Shown here: piece by piece, positions 33,866 through 42,789 of the stretch | Layout of the letters: every line of letters starts with the position of its first letter | Position numbering within the stretch: the stretch's first letter is position 1 | Assembly (NCBI GenBank): GCA_902385625.1 | Contig: CABMGE010000011.1 | Span: 1 to 53,351 of the forward strand | Origin: an uncultured archaeon | Lineage (GTDB): Archaea > Nanobdellota > Nanobdellia > Pacearchaeales > GW2011-AR1 | DNA: 53,351 bases | Direction: 5' to 3' | Notes under the pieces: model-generated | Databases searched by the model: none | What the model saw: the letters and a program-made list of their open reading frames with translations, nothing else | Told to the model about the DNA's origin: nothing | Program-made: the position numbers and the translations under genes

Positions 33866-36715
33866 CTACTGATATTCATCATCAAAATCATATACTTTGG
33901 GTTCAGAGGAATTTTGATCTGAATCTTCTGAAGAACCCTCTTCTTTTTCATCCTCTTCCAAAACAGATTCATCAGTTTTAATCTCTTCAAGAGGCTCTTC
34001 TTCTGAATCATCAGGTTTAATCTCTTCAGCAGGTTCATCTTCTGAAGAATCATCATCAATTTTAAGCCTATCAAAACCATCTATATCCTGAATCGAAGCA
34101 TCATAATCATTATCTTCCTTGCCTCGAAGATCCTCTTCTTTTACTTCTATTCTGTCTTCAATTCTATGCATTCTCTCAATCTTATTTTTTGCTTCTTCTT
34201 CAGAATCTTTTTCAGCCATCCATTCATCCTTTTTTACATCTTCTAAATTATCAACGGGAAAGGCAAGATCTTCTCCATTATCAACTCCATTTGTTTCAAA
34301 ATCCTCTATATTTGGCCTTTTAATATCAAGGATTACAGGAACCTTTGATTTCTGTTCCTTGGAATTTCTTTTGTAAAGATTATTTGCAGTGATATTTGGA
34401 GAAGAATTAGTAGGTTTTGATTTATTCCACTCTGCTTCTAAATCATTGATTAATTTAGATACCTCATAAGCAGCATCTGCATTAACAGATATAGAGTTTA
34501 TTCCTTTTCTAAACAAAAATTCAGCCATCTCTTTTTTGCTTCCTGCCTGTCCGCAAATACTTGTCTGAACTTTATATCTTCTACAAGTCCCAATTACTCT
34601 TTTTATTTGATAAAAAATAGCAGGATTAAGTTCATTATACAAATACTGGACATCCTCTTCTTCACGATCAACTGCCAAAGTAAACTGAGTCAAATCATTT
34701 GTTCCAAATGAAATGAAATTAACACCTTCGCGACAAATATCCTCAATAATCTGAACAGCAGCAGGAGTTTCAATCATAACTCCAAATTCCATATTTTTTG
34801 TTTTAAATTTATTAAAATATTCTTTTGCTTTCTTCACTTCATCAATTAAAATAACCTGTGGAAACATTATTCCAAATGTTTTTTCAGGATATTTCAAAGC
34901 AACTTTCTTTATAGCAGCAAGTTCAGCCTCGAAAATCCTCGGATGCTTTAATGAAAATCTTATTCCATGAAGTCCTAGCATTGGATTCATCTCCTTTGCA
35001 GGAGCACCTTCAAGATCTGAAAACTCATCAGTCCTAATATCACTGGATCTTATCCACATTGATTTAAAATAAGCAGCAATTTTATCAAGTGCATCAGAGA
35101 GTAATTTAGTATAATCTTCCAAAGAATTATTTTTTTCATAATAAAGAGGATGTTTTCTAAAACTTGCAATTATTCCCTCAAGTCTTGTAAGTCCAACATA
35201 TTCAATTCCAGACTTGCTTGCCCTTTCAGCAGATTCAGGCATATCCACAATAACTTTGAGTCTGACTCTATTTGTAGGAAGAGCAGGTTTTACTTCAATA
35301 ATTGTTGTCTCTCCAACTTTTCCCTCATAAACTTTTCCATTAGTTCCATCAACAGTAACCACCATCCCATCTTTAAGTGTCGAAGTTGCTTTCTCAGTTC
35401 CAACAACACATGGAATTCCAAGTTCTCTTGAAACAATAGAAGCATGAGCAGTAATTCCTCCTTCATCTGTAACAATTGCAACAGATCTCTCCATTGCAAC
35501 AACCATGTCAGGATTTGTCATCTCAGTTACAAGTACATCTCCTTTCTTTATTTTATCAAGGTCATTCATTGATTTGATTATTTTAACAGTTCCAATACCT
35601 ACTCCAGGACTGCTTCCAAGTCCATTCAAAATAACATTTCCAGAAAGGTCTTTTCCTTTTTTCTTTTCTTTTCCCAGGGTTGTAATAGGCCTTGACTGAA
35701 CAATATAAGTCCTGTCAGTATCAATTGCAAATTCAACATCCTGAGGTTTTCCATAATGCTTTTCTAGTTTAAGACCATAATTTGCAAGTTCAACTATCTG
35801 ACCATTTGTCATTACCTGGCTTTTACTTTTTTCAGGACTTAGTTTAACAACCCCATTATCTCCGCTTCCAGTCCTGACAAATGCTATTTTTTTATCATTT
35901 AATTTAATATCCTTAATTTGAAGATCTCTTGAAACAATATAATCATCAGGCTTTATCTGTCCTGAAACAATTCCTTCTCCAAGGCCAAAAACAGATTCAA
36001 TTAAAATATCCTCAGGGTCACCAACAGGATTTCGAGTAAACATTACCCCTGATTTTTGCGAATCAACCATTTTCATTACAACAACTGAAAGTAGTGCATT
36101 TGCATGATCAAATCCTTTTTGATGTCTGTAATATATTGCTCTTGGAGTATAAAGTGAAGAAAAGCATTTTTTTACATTTTCAATAAGCTTCATATCTCCC
36201 TTAACATTAAGAAAACTTTCCTGCTGCCCTGCAAAACTTGCATCAGCAAGATCCTCTGTTGTAGCAGAGCTTCTGACTGAAACAAATATTGGTTCATAAG
36301 AATGTTTTAAAATATTTATAGCATCTTGTGAAACTCCACGAGTATCAATTTTTTCACTTCCCAAAATATGATATGCCTCAAGAATCTCGCTTTCCATTTC
36401 TTTTGGAAGTTTCTGTGCTTCAATCAAATCCCTTATCTCCCTGGATTTTTTTTGAAGAGCCTCAGTATCTTCCATTTTAATGCTGTTTATAATTGATAGA
36501 ATCTTGTCTCCAATTCCTGTTTTTTTAATAAACTGATCAAATGATTGTGCAGTTATCATAAATCCAGGTGGAACTGGAAACTTTGCATTATACATTTCAG
36601 CAAGACTTGCTCCTTTTCCTCCAGCAATTGAAATATCTTTATTAGAAAGTTCAGAAAACCATTTTACATATTGATCACTGCCAATATCAGAGTCAACCTT
36701 CTTTTTTATCACCAT
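33866..36715 (-). CDS. ppsA: Phosphoenolpyruvate synthase with acidic C-terminal extension
   Basis: Makes PEP from pyruvate, ATP and water for gluconeogenesis (or runs in reverse in glycolysis). Landmarks: GGKGASLAEM at the N-terminus (ATP-grasp part to about 340), the swivelling His domain with GGITAHASIVSRELG (His about 423), and the C-terminal barrel with FGTNDLTQFTLAVDR and SICGQAGS. The enzyme core ends near residue 765; another 180 residues follow that are Asp/Glu/Ser-rich, with a near-repeat (DEPAEEIKPDDSEEEPLEEIK), and are surely disordered. The ATG is about 25 nt after a TTTAAATA box. Confidence 0.95.
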   Translation of the reverse strand: MVIKKKVDSDIGSDQYVKWFSELSNKDISIAGGKGASLAEMYNAKFPVPPGFMITAQSFDQFIKKTGIGDKILSIINSIKMEDTEALQKKSREIRDLIEAQKLPKEMESEILEAYHILGSEKIDTRGVSQDAINILKHSYEPIFVSVRSSATTEDLADASFAGQQESFLNVKGDMKLIENVKKCFSSLYTPRAIYYRHQKGFDHANALLSVVVMKMVDSQKSGVMFTRNPVGDPEDILIESVFGLGEGIVSGQIKPDDYIVSRDLQIKDIKLNDKKIAFVRTGSGDNGVVKLSPEKSKSQVMTNGQIVELANYGLKLEKHYGKPQDVEFAIDTDRTYIVQSRPITTLGKEKKKGKDLSGNVILNGLGSSPGVGIGTVKIIKSMNDLDKIKKGDVLVTEMTNPDMVVAMERSVAIVTDEGGITAHASIVSRELGIPCVVGTEKATSTLKDGMVVTVDGTNGKVYEGKVGETTIIEVKPALPTNRVRLKVIVDMPESAERASKSGIEYVGLTRLEGIIASFRKHPLYYEKNNSLEDYTKLLSDALDKIAAYFKSMWIRSSDIRTDEFSDLEGAPAKEMNPMLGLHGIRFSLKHPRIFEAELAAIKKVALKYPEKTFGIMFPQVILIDEVKKAKEYFNKFKTKNMEFGVMIETPAAVQIIEDICREGVNFISFGTNDLTQFTLAVDREEEDVQYLYNELNPAIFYQIKRVIGTCRRYKVQTSICGQAGSKKEMAEFLFRKGINSISVNADAAYEVSKLINDLEAEWNKSKPTNSSPNITANNLYKRNSKEQKSKVPVILDIKRPNIEDFETNGVDNGEDLAFPVDNLEDVKKDEWMAEKDSEEEAKNKIERMHRIEDRIEVKEEDLRGKEDNDYDASIQDIDGFDRLKIDDDSSEDEPAEEIKPDDSEEEPLEEIKTDESVLEEDEKEEGSSEDSDQNSSEPKVYDFDDEYQ

Positions 36716-36847
36716 TGTTTAAAAAAATCACCCATGTATTTAAAGTTTATCACTCGAAGAATTAAGACTAAAAGGAGTAGAAAGAAATATCCCATACCAG
36801 AAGTAAAATATACTAAAATTTAAAAACATGAATATATTAAAAAATAC

Positions 36848-37234
36848 ATGAAAAATATAAGAAGAGTTGTAATAAGCTTGTTAATTCTTGCCATGTTAGT
36901 TATAATATTCTACATTGCAACTAGTACAATAACAAAATATACAGGATATTCAATATCTGAAAAAACAGATAAAACTCAGGAATTCAAGTCCTGCCTAAAT
37001 GAAAAAAATATAGTTGTTTATGTAAATACAAATGATGTATCAAAAACATTAAAAGATCTTAAAACAACAGATTATCTTGAAGGAATTAAAATATTCAACT
37101 GCAATGAAGATAATGAATTTTGCAATAAAAATAAGATAGTTGGACCGTTTCCAGTTTGGGAAGTAAACAATAACCGTGTTTATTCAGATATTTCTCTTGA
37201 AGAGTTACAGACTCTTTCTGAATGTAAGTTATAA
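36848..37234 (+). CDS. Membrane-anchored thioredoxin-fold-like protein without CxxC
   Basis: The 128-residue product has one N-terminal helix (about 7-28) and an outward domain. Order SCLNEKNIVVYV ... IKIFNCNEDN ... VGPFPVWEVNNNRVYSDISLEELQTLSEC resembles the small thioredoxin-like domain fused to VKOR proteins, with the cis-Pro (FPVW) and final SLEEL kept. The CxxC is missing; four single Cys remain. Likely an extracytoplasmic redox or binding domain. Confidence 0.65.
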   Translation: MKNIRRVVISLLILAMLVIIFYIATSTITKYTGYSISEKTDKTQEFKSCLNEKNIVVYVNTNDVSKTLKDLKTTDYLEGIKIFNCNEDNEFCNKNKIVGPFPVWEVNNNRVYSDISLEELQTLSECKL

Positions 37235-37288
37235 ATTTAATAATTAAGTATTTAAATTAGTGATTTGTTTTATTAAAAAAGAGGTATA

Positions 37289-38188
37289 ATGGCAAATATT
37301 CTTATAATTGGTGCAGGGACTATTGGAACTTATATAGGAACTCTTCTTTATGATAAAGGCCACAATGTAATTTTGCTCGGAAGTACAAAATTAAGAAAAT
37401 TAAACGAACCTCTTTTAGTTGAAAAAAAATATTATAATATTCCTATGAGAATATATAAAATTCCTTCAGAAGCTGCTCTAGAATATGCAAATTTTGATTT
37501 TGTTTTTATTACATCCAAACTTTATGATTTACATAAAAATCTAAAAATAATTTTAAAATATAAAATTAAAACCAAATACCTAATATGTATACAAAATGGA
37601 CTTGTTGATAAATCAATCTATAAACCCTACCTCAATGGATCTAAGTTCGCTTCAATATCGGTCTTTGAAGGTTTTAGACTTATAAATAATCAGTTAATCG
37701 CATCTCATTCTAAAATAGGGTGGAAAACAGATTCATCAGAAGCAGGGAAAAAGGTATCAAACTTATTAGAAGAAACTGGAATAAATTGTTCTGTTGAAAA
37801 AAACTTAGAAAAAATAAAAGCTGAAAAAGATATTATGAATTGTTCTACTAATTTGATCTCAGCTATAGAAAAGAAAACTTTTTATGAACTTTGTAAAAAT
37901 AAAAAATCTAGAAAAGAAATAGATATTCTTTTTGATGAAAGTTATAATGTTATATGCCAAAATATTAAATTAACTCCAAAAGAAAAATTAAGGGAAAAAT
38001 TTTACGAAATAATTAGTAATATGAAACATTATTCCTCTACGTATCAAGATGCAATTTCAAAAGAAAAAACTGAAATTAATTTTTTAAATGGATATATAAT
38101 AAAATTAGGCAAAAAATATGATATACCTACCCCTGAAAATGAAAAAATTGTTAAAGAATTTATAAAAAAGTATCCCGAGTCTATATAG
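37289..38188 (+). CDS. panE: 2-dehydropantoate 2-reductase (ketopantoate reductase)
   Basis: Reduces ketopantoate with NADPH in CoA synthesis. The N-terminal Rossmann motif is GAGTIGTYIG (8-17); the mid-chain KAEKDIMNCSTNLISAIEKK holds the catalytic Lys and Asn region; the C-terminal signature is SSTYQDAISKEKTEINFLNGYI...PTPENE. Length 299 fits. GAGGT lies 5 nt before the ATG. Links to the CoaE-type kinase at the right end of the window through the CoA pathway. Confidence 0.9.
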   Translation: MANILIIGAGTIGTYIGTLLYDKGHNVILLGSTKLRKLNEPLLVEKKYYNIPMRIYKIPSEAALEYANFDFVFITSKLYDLHKNLKIILKYKIKTKYLICIQNGLVDKSIYKPYLNGSKFASISVFEGFRLINNQLIASHSKIGWKTDSSEAGKKVSNLLEETGINCSVEKNLEKIKAEKDIMNCSTNLISAIEKKTFYELCKNKKSRKEIDILFDESYNVICQNIKLTPKEKLREKFYEIISNMKHYSSTYQDAISKEKTEINFLNGYIIKLGKKYDIPTPENEKIVKEFIKKYPESI

Positions 38189-38207
38189 AATTACTAAATC
38201 TTTTAAA

Positions 38208-38963
38208 TTAAACTCCTAATAATCTATCAACAGCTCTTTTAAATAAAGACTTTGGTTTTTCAGGTTCAGAAATATTATTAAGTTTTCTCCAATACATATC
38301 AAATGTTTCCTGATACATTTTTGGATACCAGCCATTTGCATAAAATGTTGCGCGAGTTCTTTCAGGAGGGAGCATTGAAAGAATATAAGTTGGCACTTTT
38401 ATCTCAAGAGATGAAAATCCAGAGTAATCCTGACATACTAAAAAAGGACATATTTCATGCGAAGGACCTCGAACACAAGCCATTGACATTTGAACTCTGC
38501 TATTTGTTCCGCCATATTTTTTATTATATTCATCAAACCTCTCAGGATTTGTTTCATTTACAGAAATTACCCTTATATTTGTCCTGATATGTTTATCCCG
38601 GCCATTTGCAAGATTTTTTCCAAGAACATCGAGAAGTCCGTCAGCAGAATTATCACTCATTACAGATATTGCTCCGCGAGCATTGTCGATCATATGGTCT
38701 GCAGTAGCAAGTGTACTAATATACCAGTTAAGTTCCAAAGAATCATCAATTGACTTTCCATTATTATCCTTTAATTTTTTTAGACTATTATAAAAATCAA
38801 AAGATAAAGAATCTCTCCAAAAATGAGTTTCCCGAAAATAAGCAGTTAAAGCATCTTTTACTGTTTCAGGTCTCGTTGGAGTATATCCTGGAAGTGATAG
38901 CTGATACATAATTAAATTTATTTTTTCTAGATTATAAAGATTACTATGCTGACTTATATCCAA
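38208..38963 (-). CDS. Hypothetical protein with TTG start
   Basis: The 251-residue product is soluble, with scattered Trp/Tyr and a basic end (KSLFKRAVDRLLGV). The frame opens with TTG at 38963, 26-27 nt after TTTATAAA (38986-38993), which supports a leaderless TTG start; the next ATG is 18 codons inside. Family not recognised. Confidence 0.7.
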   Translation of the reverse strand: MDISQHSNLYNLEKINLIMYQLSLPGYTPTRPETVKDALTAYFRETHFWRDSLSFDFYNSLKKLKDNNGKSIDDSLELNWYISTLATADHMIDNARGAISVMSDNSADGLLDVLGKNLANGRDKHIRTNIRVISVNETNPERFDEYNKKYGGTNSRVQMSMACVRGPSHEICPFLVCQDYSGFSSLEIKVPTYILSMLPPERTRATFYANGWYPKMYQETFDMYWRKLNNISEPEKPKSLFKRAVDRLLGV

Positions 38964-38985
38964 AGTATAATCATTAATCCAAAGA

Positions 38986-39009
38986 TTTATAAAATAAAAG
39001 TGATATAAA
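38986..39009. promoter_or_regulatory. Divergent TATA boxes
   Basis: TTTATAAA (38986-38993) serves the leftward gene starting at 38963. GATATAAAAT (about 39002-39011) lies about 27 nt before the ferredoxin ATG at 39033. Confidence 0.5.
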
Positions 39010-39032
39010 ATAAAAAAGGATTAAAACAAAAA

Positions 39033-39209
39033 ATGGTTTCAGTAGATAAAGAAAAATGCATTGGTTGCGGACTATGTAATTCTGTTTGTGGAGATGTATT
39101 TGATATGAAAGATGGAAAAGCACATGTCAAAAAAGGAAAAGAAAAGGCAAAAGATAAGTGCATAAAAGAAGCAGCAGACTCATGCCCAGTTGGAGCAATA
39201 AAACCTTAA
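39033..39209 (+). CDS. Single-cluster [4Fe-4S] ferredoxin
   Basis: A 58-residue electron carrier. Cluster ligands are Cys9, Cys12 and Cys15 (CIGCGLC) and Cys51 in CPVGAI. Cys19 and Cys43 sit where Pyrococcus- and Desulfovibrio-type ferredoxins form a disulfide. There is no second cluster motif. Short but unmistakable. It ends 1 nt before a convergent gene. Confidence 0.93.
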   Translation: MVSVDKEKCIGCGLCNSVCGDVFDMKDGKAHVKKGKEKAKDKCIKEAADSCPVGAIKP

Positions 39210-39210
39210 T

Positions 39211-39552
39211 TTAAGAAAAACTTCCATTTCTTAATGCACGTAAGAACTTTTCATCTTCAAGAGTTTCAAGTTGTCTTAGTTCATAACTAAAAGTTCTTGT
39301 ACTATCAGGATTGTTAAACATTTTCATAAATCTTTCTTCTTGGATTTGCCAATCAACAGGAGGAGAATTAATAAGTTCCTGAATTTCTTTTTTTTCATAT
39401 CCGCGAAGCCTGGTTCCAAGTTCTTCAGGAGTCGTGCAATCAAAAGGAGAGAATTGATAAGAAAATCCAGAACTTGAAATGCATACTGCCTGATAAAGAA
39501 CAGAATCATTCTGAACTTTTTTAAAATATAAAATATGAGAACTTCTTTCCAT
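39211..39552 (-). CDS. Small hypothetical protein
   Basis: The 113-residue soluble product has a beta-rich start (SHILYFKKVQNDSVLYQAVCIS) and a helical, charged remainder. Family not recognised. It follows the Cys-rich surface gene by 12 nt on the same strand, so probably shares its transcript. Confidence 0.65.
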   Translation of the reverse strand: MERSSHILYFKKVQNDSVLYQAVCISSSGFSYQFSPFDCTTPEELGTRLRGYEKKEIQELINSPPVDWQIQEERFMKMFNNPDSTRTFSYELRQLETLEDEKFLRALRNGSFS

Positions 39553-39564
39553 TTTAAAATTACT

Positions 39565-41760
39565 TTACAAATTAAAAAGAAGAATTAAAAGTATAACCAA
39601 AAATAATACAACAAGTATTATTAATAGAATTATCCAAAAATAATTGCTACCTGTAGTCTTAGCATTACCTGAACTTAAAGGAATTACCTTAATACTTTCA
39701 TTTATAATAGTATAATTTATTCCAGAACTTGGAGCAATATATGCACCTAATGCAATTACATCTTCAGGAGGAATTTCTCCATTATTATCGTCATCTCTTG
39801 GAGCAGAACCAATACAAGTTCCTTTGCTACATCCCTTGCTACTGCATGTTTTTACAAGTTTAGGTGTAACATCTTGTGAACATGTTCCAAGAGCACAACT
39901 TCCAACAGAAATATCCTGATAAACATTTCCATCCTTACAATACTTCAAAGATGGAGGATTACTACGACAATCAGTATTAGAACTGCAAAATGAATTACAA
40001 GTTCCATCTGTACATCCAGAATTACAATTCAAGTGTATATTAGTTTGAGTCATATTTGAACATGAACTCTGATTAGTTGAAGGATTATTACATATAAAAA
40101 TAACAGATCTCTGGAAGACATTACCATCCATGCAGATATTAGTAAAACGATCTGTTCCACAATCAGCATTACTAGAACATCTTGTGTTATTTATTGGAAT
40201 TGGATTATGCTGGCAACTTGAGTTTGTTGTTCCAGGATTTAAACATTTATCTTCAGTATTTGCATTATTATCATTACAATCACCATCAGATTTGCAAGTT
40301 ATATCAATACATTGATGATTTGAACATATTTGTTTTGCTCCGCAGTCAGCAGTAGTATTACACTGGCCCTGATTACAAATTCCGCTTGCACATCCATAAC
40401 TGCATATAGTTTTTTGTTTATCTTCTGTTGAATTTGAACATGAACTAGAAGTCTTTCCAGCATTATTACAAGTATAGGTTATATATTTATCAAATACATT
40501 ATTATTACTGCATGATAATTGTCCCAAATATCCATTTGTTCCACATTCTGCATTATTAAGACAAGATATTGGATTATGCTGGCAACTTGAGTTTGTTGTT
40601 CCAGGATTTAAACATTTATCTTCAGTATGATTGTTATTATCATTGCAATTAACATCATTTTTGCAGACTACATTAATACATTGATTGTTTAAGCAAATTT
40701 GATTTGATTCGCAGTTACTGTCAGAAGTGCATTGAACAGGCTTAGTCTTACATGCAGAGTCAGCACATCCATAATCACATTCTTCAACTCTTAATTCTTC
40801 CAAAGAAACTGTAGTAAAACAAGTTCCAATTGAACAACCCTTATTATTACAAGTTCTTGAGTGATATACATCACCATTCTTACAATAATTATCTCCAAAT
40901 GTTCCACATGAACCAGTTCCGCAATGAATTAAAAAAGTTGCAGTATTAGTAACATTACAATAGCTAGAAGTTTGCCCAGCATTAATACACTTTGATTCCT
41001 GATAATTTTTAAATACATCACTGCCAGAACAGAATTCGTTTCCATTAAATCCAGTTGTTCCGCAATCATTATTATTTATACAGTTTATTTTAACATTAGT
41101 ACAATAGCTTGTTGTTTGTCCTGGATTAACACACTTATCTTCAGTGTATAATTTATCATCATCACAATCAGAGTTTGAAGCACAATTAACTTCAGTGCAT
41201 ACAGGAGGAGTTGGTAATTTGTTAATACAAGATAATTTTGTTATCCATCTGTAATTGAATTTTCCTGCACCATTGTCACTATTAGAATATTGCCAGTTAA
41301 AACCATTCCAATACCATAAACAGTCATCAGCAGGAGTAAAATAATTGCATCTTCCACCATCCATATTATAATAGCTTGAAAAAGTGTTAACATCACGATA
41401 TCCTGCGAGATTACAAATTTTTTTTGGAGTAGAATCCAGCTGATCTGTTGATAATTGAGAGCAAATTCCCGTAGTCCAAGAAACTTTTGCAAGTAACATT
41501 GCATTTCCATCACCAGAAAGTGGACAACTTCCAAGACTATGATCCTTATCTTTCACAAAATGATAAACTTCATCAATATTATTTCCAACAGTAAAAGTTA
41601 AACCATTTTCAGGATTAAAACTAGGGTCGCTTGTACAAACTTGTACAGCAGAAACAGATCCTATCAATAGGATTAAAGATACAATAAGTAATACAAGTGA
41701 AAAGCAAATTTCAACTATTTTTGATTTTTTTTCAATTATAATATTTTTAGAGGCGTTCAT
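39565..41760 (-). CDS. Cys-rich repeat surface protein
   Basis: The 731-residue product has an N-terminal signal or anchor helix (about 18-41), a unique domain with GDGNAM and CLWYWNGFNWQYS (to about 165), then about ten Cys-rich units of roughly 40-50 residues (C-x-S-x-x-D-C ... C ... C pattern; TEDKCLNPG repeated four times), and a C-terminal membrane helix (about 706-729). The Cys spacing implies a chain of disulfide knots outside the cell. GAGGTGG precedes the ATG. Likely an adhesin or stalk. Confidence 0.85.
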   Translation of the reverse strand: MNASKNIIIEKKSKIVEICFSLVLLIVSLILLIGSVSAVQVCTSDPSFNPENGLTFTVGNNIDEVYHFVKDKDHSLGSCPLSGDGNAMLLAKVSWTTGICSQLSTDQLDSTPKKICNLAGYRDVNTFSSYYNMDGGRCNYFTPADDCLWYWNGFNWQYSNSDNGAGKFNYRWITKLSCINKLPTPPVCTEVNCASNSDCDDDKLYTEDKCVNPGQTTSYCTNVKINCINNNDCGTTGFNGNEFCSGSDVFKNYQESKCINAGQTSSYCNVTNTATFLIHCGTGSCGTFGDNYCKNGDVYHSRTCNNKGCSIGTCFTTVSLEELRVEECDYGCADSACKTKPVQCTSDSNCESNQICLNNQCINVVCKNDVNCNDNNNHTEDKCLNPGTTNSSCQHNPISCLNNAECGTNGYLGQLSCSNNNVFDKYITYTCNNAGKTSSSCSNSTEDKQKTICSYGCASGICNQGQCNTTADCGAKQICSNHQCIDITCKSDGDCNDNNANTEDKCLNPGTTNSSCQHNPIPINNTRCSSNADCGTDRFTNICMDGNVFQRSVIFICNNPSTNQSSCSNMTQTNIHLNCNSGCTDGTCNSFCSSNTDCRSNPPSLKYCKDGNVYQDISVGSCALGTCSQDVTPKLVKTCSSKGCSKGTCIGSAPRDDDNNGEIPPEDVIALGAYIAPSSGINYTIINESIKVIPLSSGNAKTTGSNYFWIILLIILVVLFLVILLILLFNL

Positions 41761-41860
41761 ATATCTTTTCCAACCACCTCAATTTCATAAAAATTATTAA
41801 CTTTAAAGTGACAAAAGTATTTATAAAGAATATTATACTGCAATATATATTTTGAAATGA

Positions 41861-42005
41861 ATAGGTTAATCTTCTTCGTAGATGACCTCTAAGCCCGATC
41901 AAAAGAGCATTTTCAATTTATAAATTTAGCTTAAAAATATACATTTTAAACGAGTTTAGTTAATAATAATTTATTTTATTTAAAATTCACTTTCAATTAA
42001 AATAA
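41861..42005 (+). repeat. Composite hairpin repeat, copy I
   Basis: Hairpin 1: ATCT/AGAT with TTCG in the loop (41869-41883), followed by GACC. Hairpin 2: TTATTTTA/TAAAATAA and AAA/TTT around loop TTCAC (41971-42005). Occupies much of the 320-nt gap 41761-42080 between divergent surface-protein genes. Confidence 0.6.
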
Positions 42006-42018
42006 TATCTTTATCTAG

Positions 42019-42059
42019 CCGGAATTAATTCCGGACATTATCAAATAAACATTTAAATA
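42019..42059 (+). promoter_or_regulatory. 16-bp palindrome upstream of a TATA box
   Basis: CCGGAATTAATTCCGG (42019-42034) is a perfect palindrome 17 bp upstream of TTTAAATA (42052-42059), which is 25-26 nt before the ATG at 42081. It is the most GC-rich motif of the gap. Candidate transcription-factor site. Confidence 0.5.
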
Positions 42060-42080
42060 CAAAAAAATCATCAGATATAG

Positions 42081-42602
42081 ATGAAAAAGGGGCTTTCAAA
42101 TCTTGGAAAGATATTAACCTGTATTATTGTTATCCTAATAATCGCTATTTTATTTAATTTTTTTAGATATTATACAGAAGCAAGAGAAATAAAAAAGCCA
42201 GTTGAGAAAAATGCAACTGTTGGCCAGGACTTTAACTATTATCTTCCTGCAGACTTTGCAGCAATAAAACTAAAACGAGGATTTTTTGAGGCAAATGTAA
42301 CAGGAATCATTGTTTCTTTTGAAGACAATTCTACTTCTTATGACTATGAATCAACTGATTATCCATTGTCGCAGGAGACAAAAAAATATATAATACAAAA
42401 AGACCAGTTATCACCAAAGGTTCCAACTGACTGGGACTTTTCAAAAGTTAGATTTGTTTCTCTTAAATACAGGCTCGGAGACTCAAAGTCTTCAAGAGTT
42501 GTTTCAAGAATTGAAGTTAGTCCTGAAAAAATAAGCCCTGACTTTGGTGAAAGATGTTTCTCAGTTTCAGAAGAAGGGCAAGAAAAGATTTCTTGCGGAT
42601 AA
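42081..42602 (+). CDS. Pilin-like membrane-anchored protein
   Basis: The 173-residue product has an N-terminal hydrophobic helix (about 9-29) after MKKGLSNLG and an outward beta domain. The domain is homologous to the first part of the next gene's product: both share NYYLPADFAAI/EYYLPDNFAIV, TKKYII/TKKYVI, W-(D/T)-F and ISPDFGERC/ISTDLGKRW. Likely a minor pilin or surface structure subunit. Leaderless promoter. Confidence 0.75.
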   Translation: MKKGLSNLGKILTCIIVILIIAILFNFFRYYTEAREIKKPVEKNATVGQDFNYYLPADFAAIKLKRGFFEANVTGIIVSFEDNSTSYDYESTDYPLSQETKKYIIQKDQLSPKVPTDWDFSKVRFVSLKYRLGDSKSSRVVSRIEVSPEKISPDFGERCFSVSEEGQEKISCG

Positions 42603-42648
42603 AATTTAAATACAATTTACCAGAAATTTTTTTCAAGCCAAAGTTAAT

Positions 42649-42699
42649 TTATTTTTCTTTCTCCCCCTCAATAATTAGGGGGGAGTAAATAAAAATAAG
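42649..42699 (+). repeat. Imperfect palindromic hairpin element, copy 1
   Basis: GC-rich stem CTCCCCCT/AGGGGGGAG around CAATAATT, flanked by complementary T-rich and A-rich arms (TTATTTTT and AAAAATAA). The 187-nt gap between the two pilin-like genes holds this element; it starts 46 nt after the upstream stop. A near-identical copy is at 50327-50378 on the other strand. Confidence 0.75.
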
Positions 42700-42789
42700 C
42701 AAAGAACGAGTCCAAATTAAGAATAATAAAAATTCAGTATTATTAACAGAGAAAATAACATTTAAATATTCTAAAATAGTTTGATATAA

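Noticed and set aside
11108..41760. Link between the two surface proteins of identical length (731 residues)
   Set aside because: Their sequences and domain orders are unrelated; the equal length is chance.
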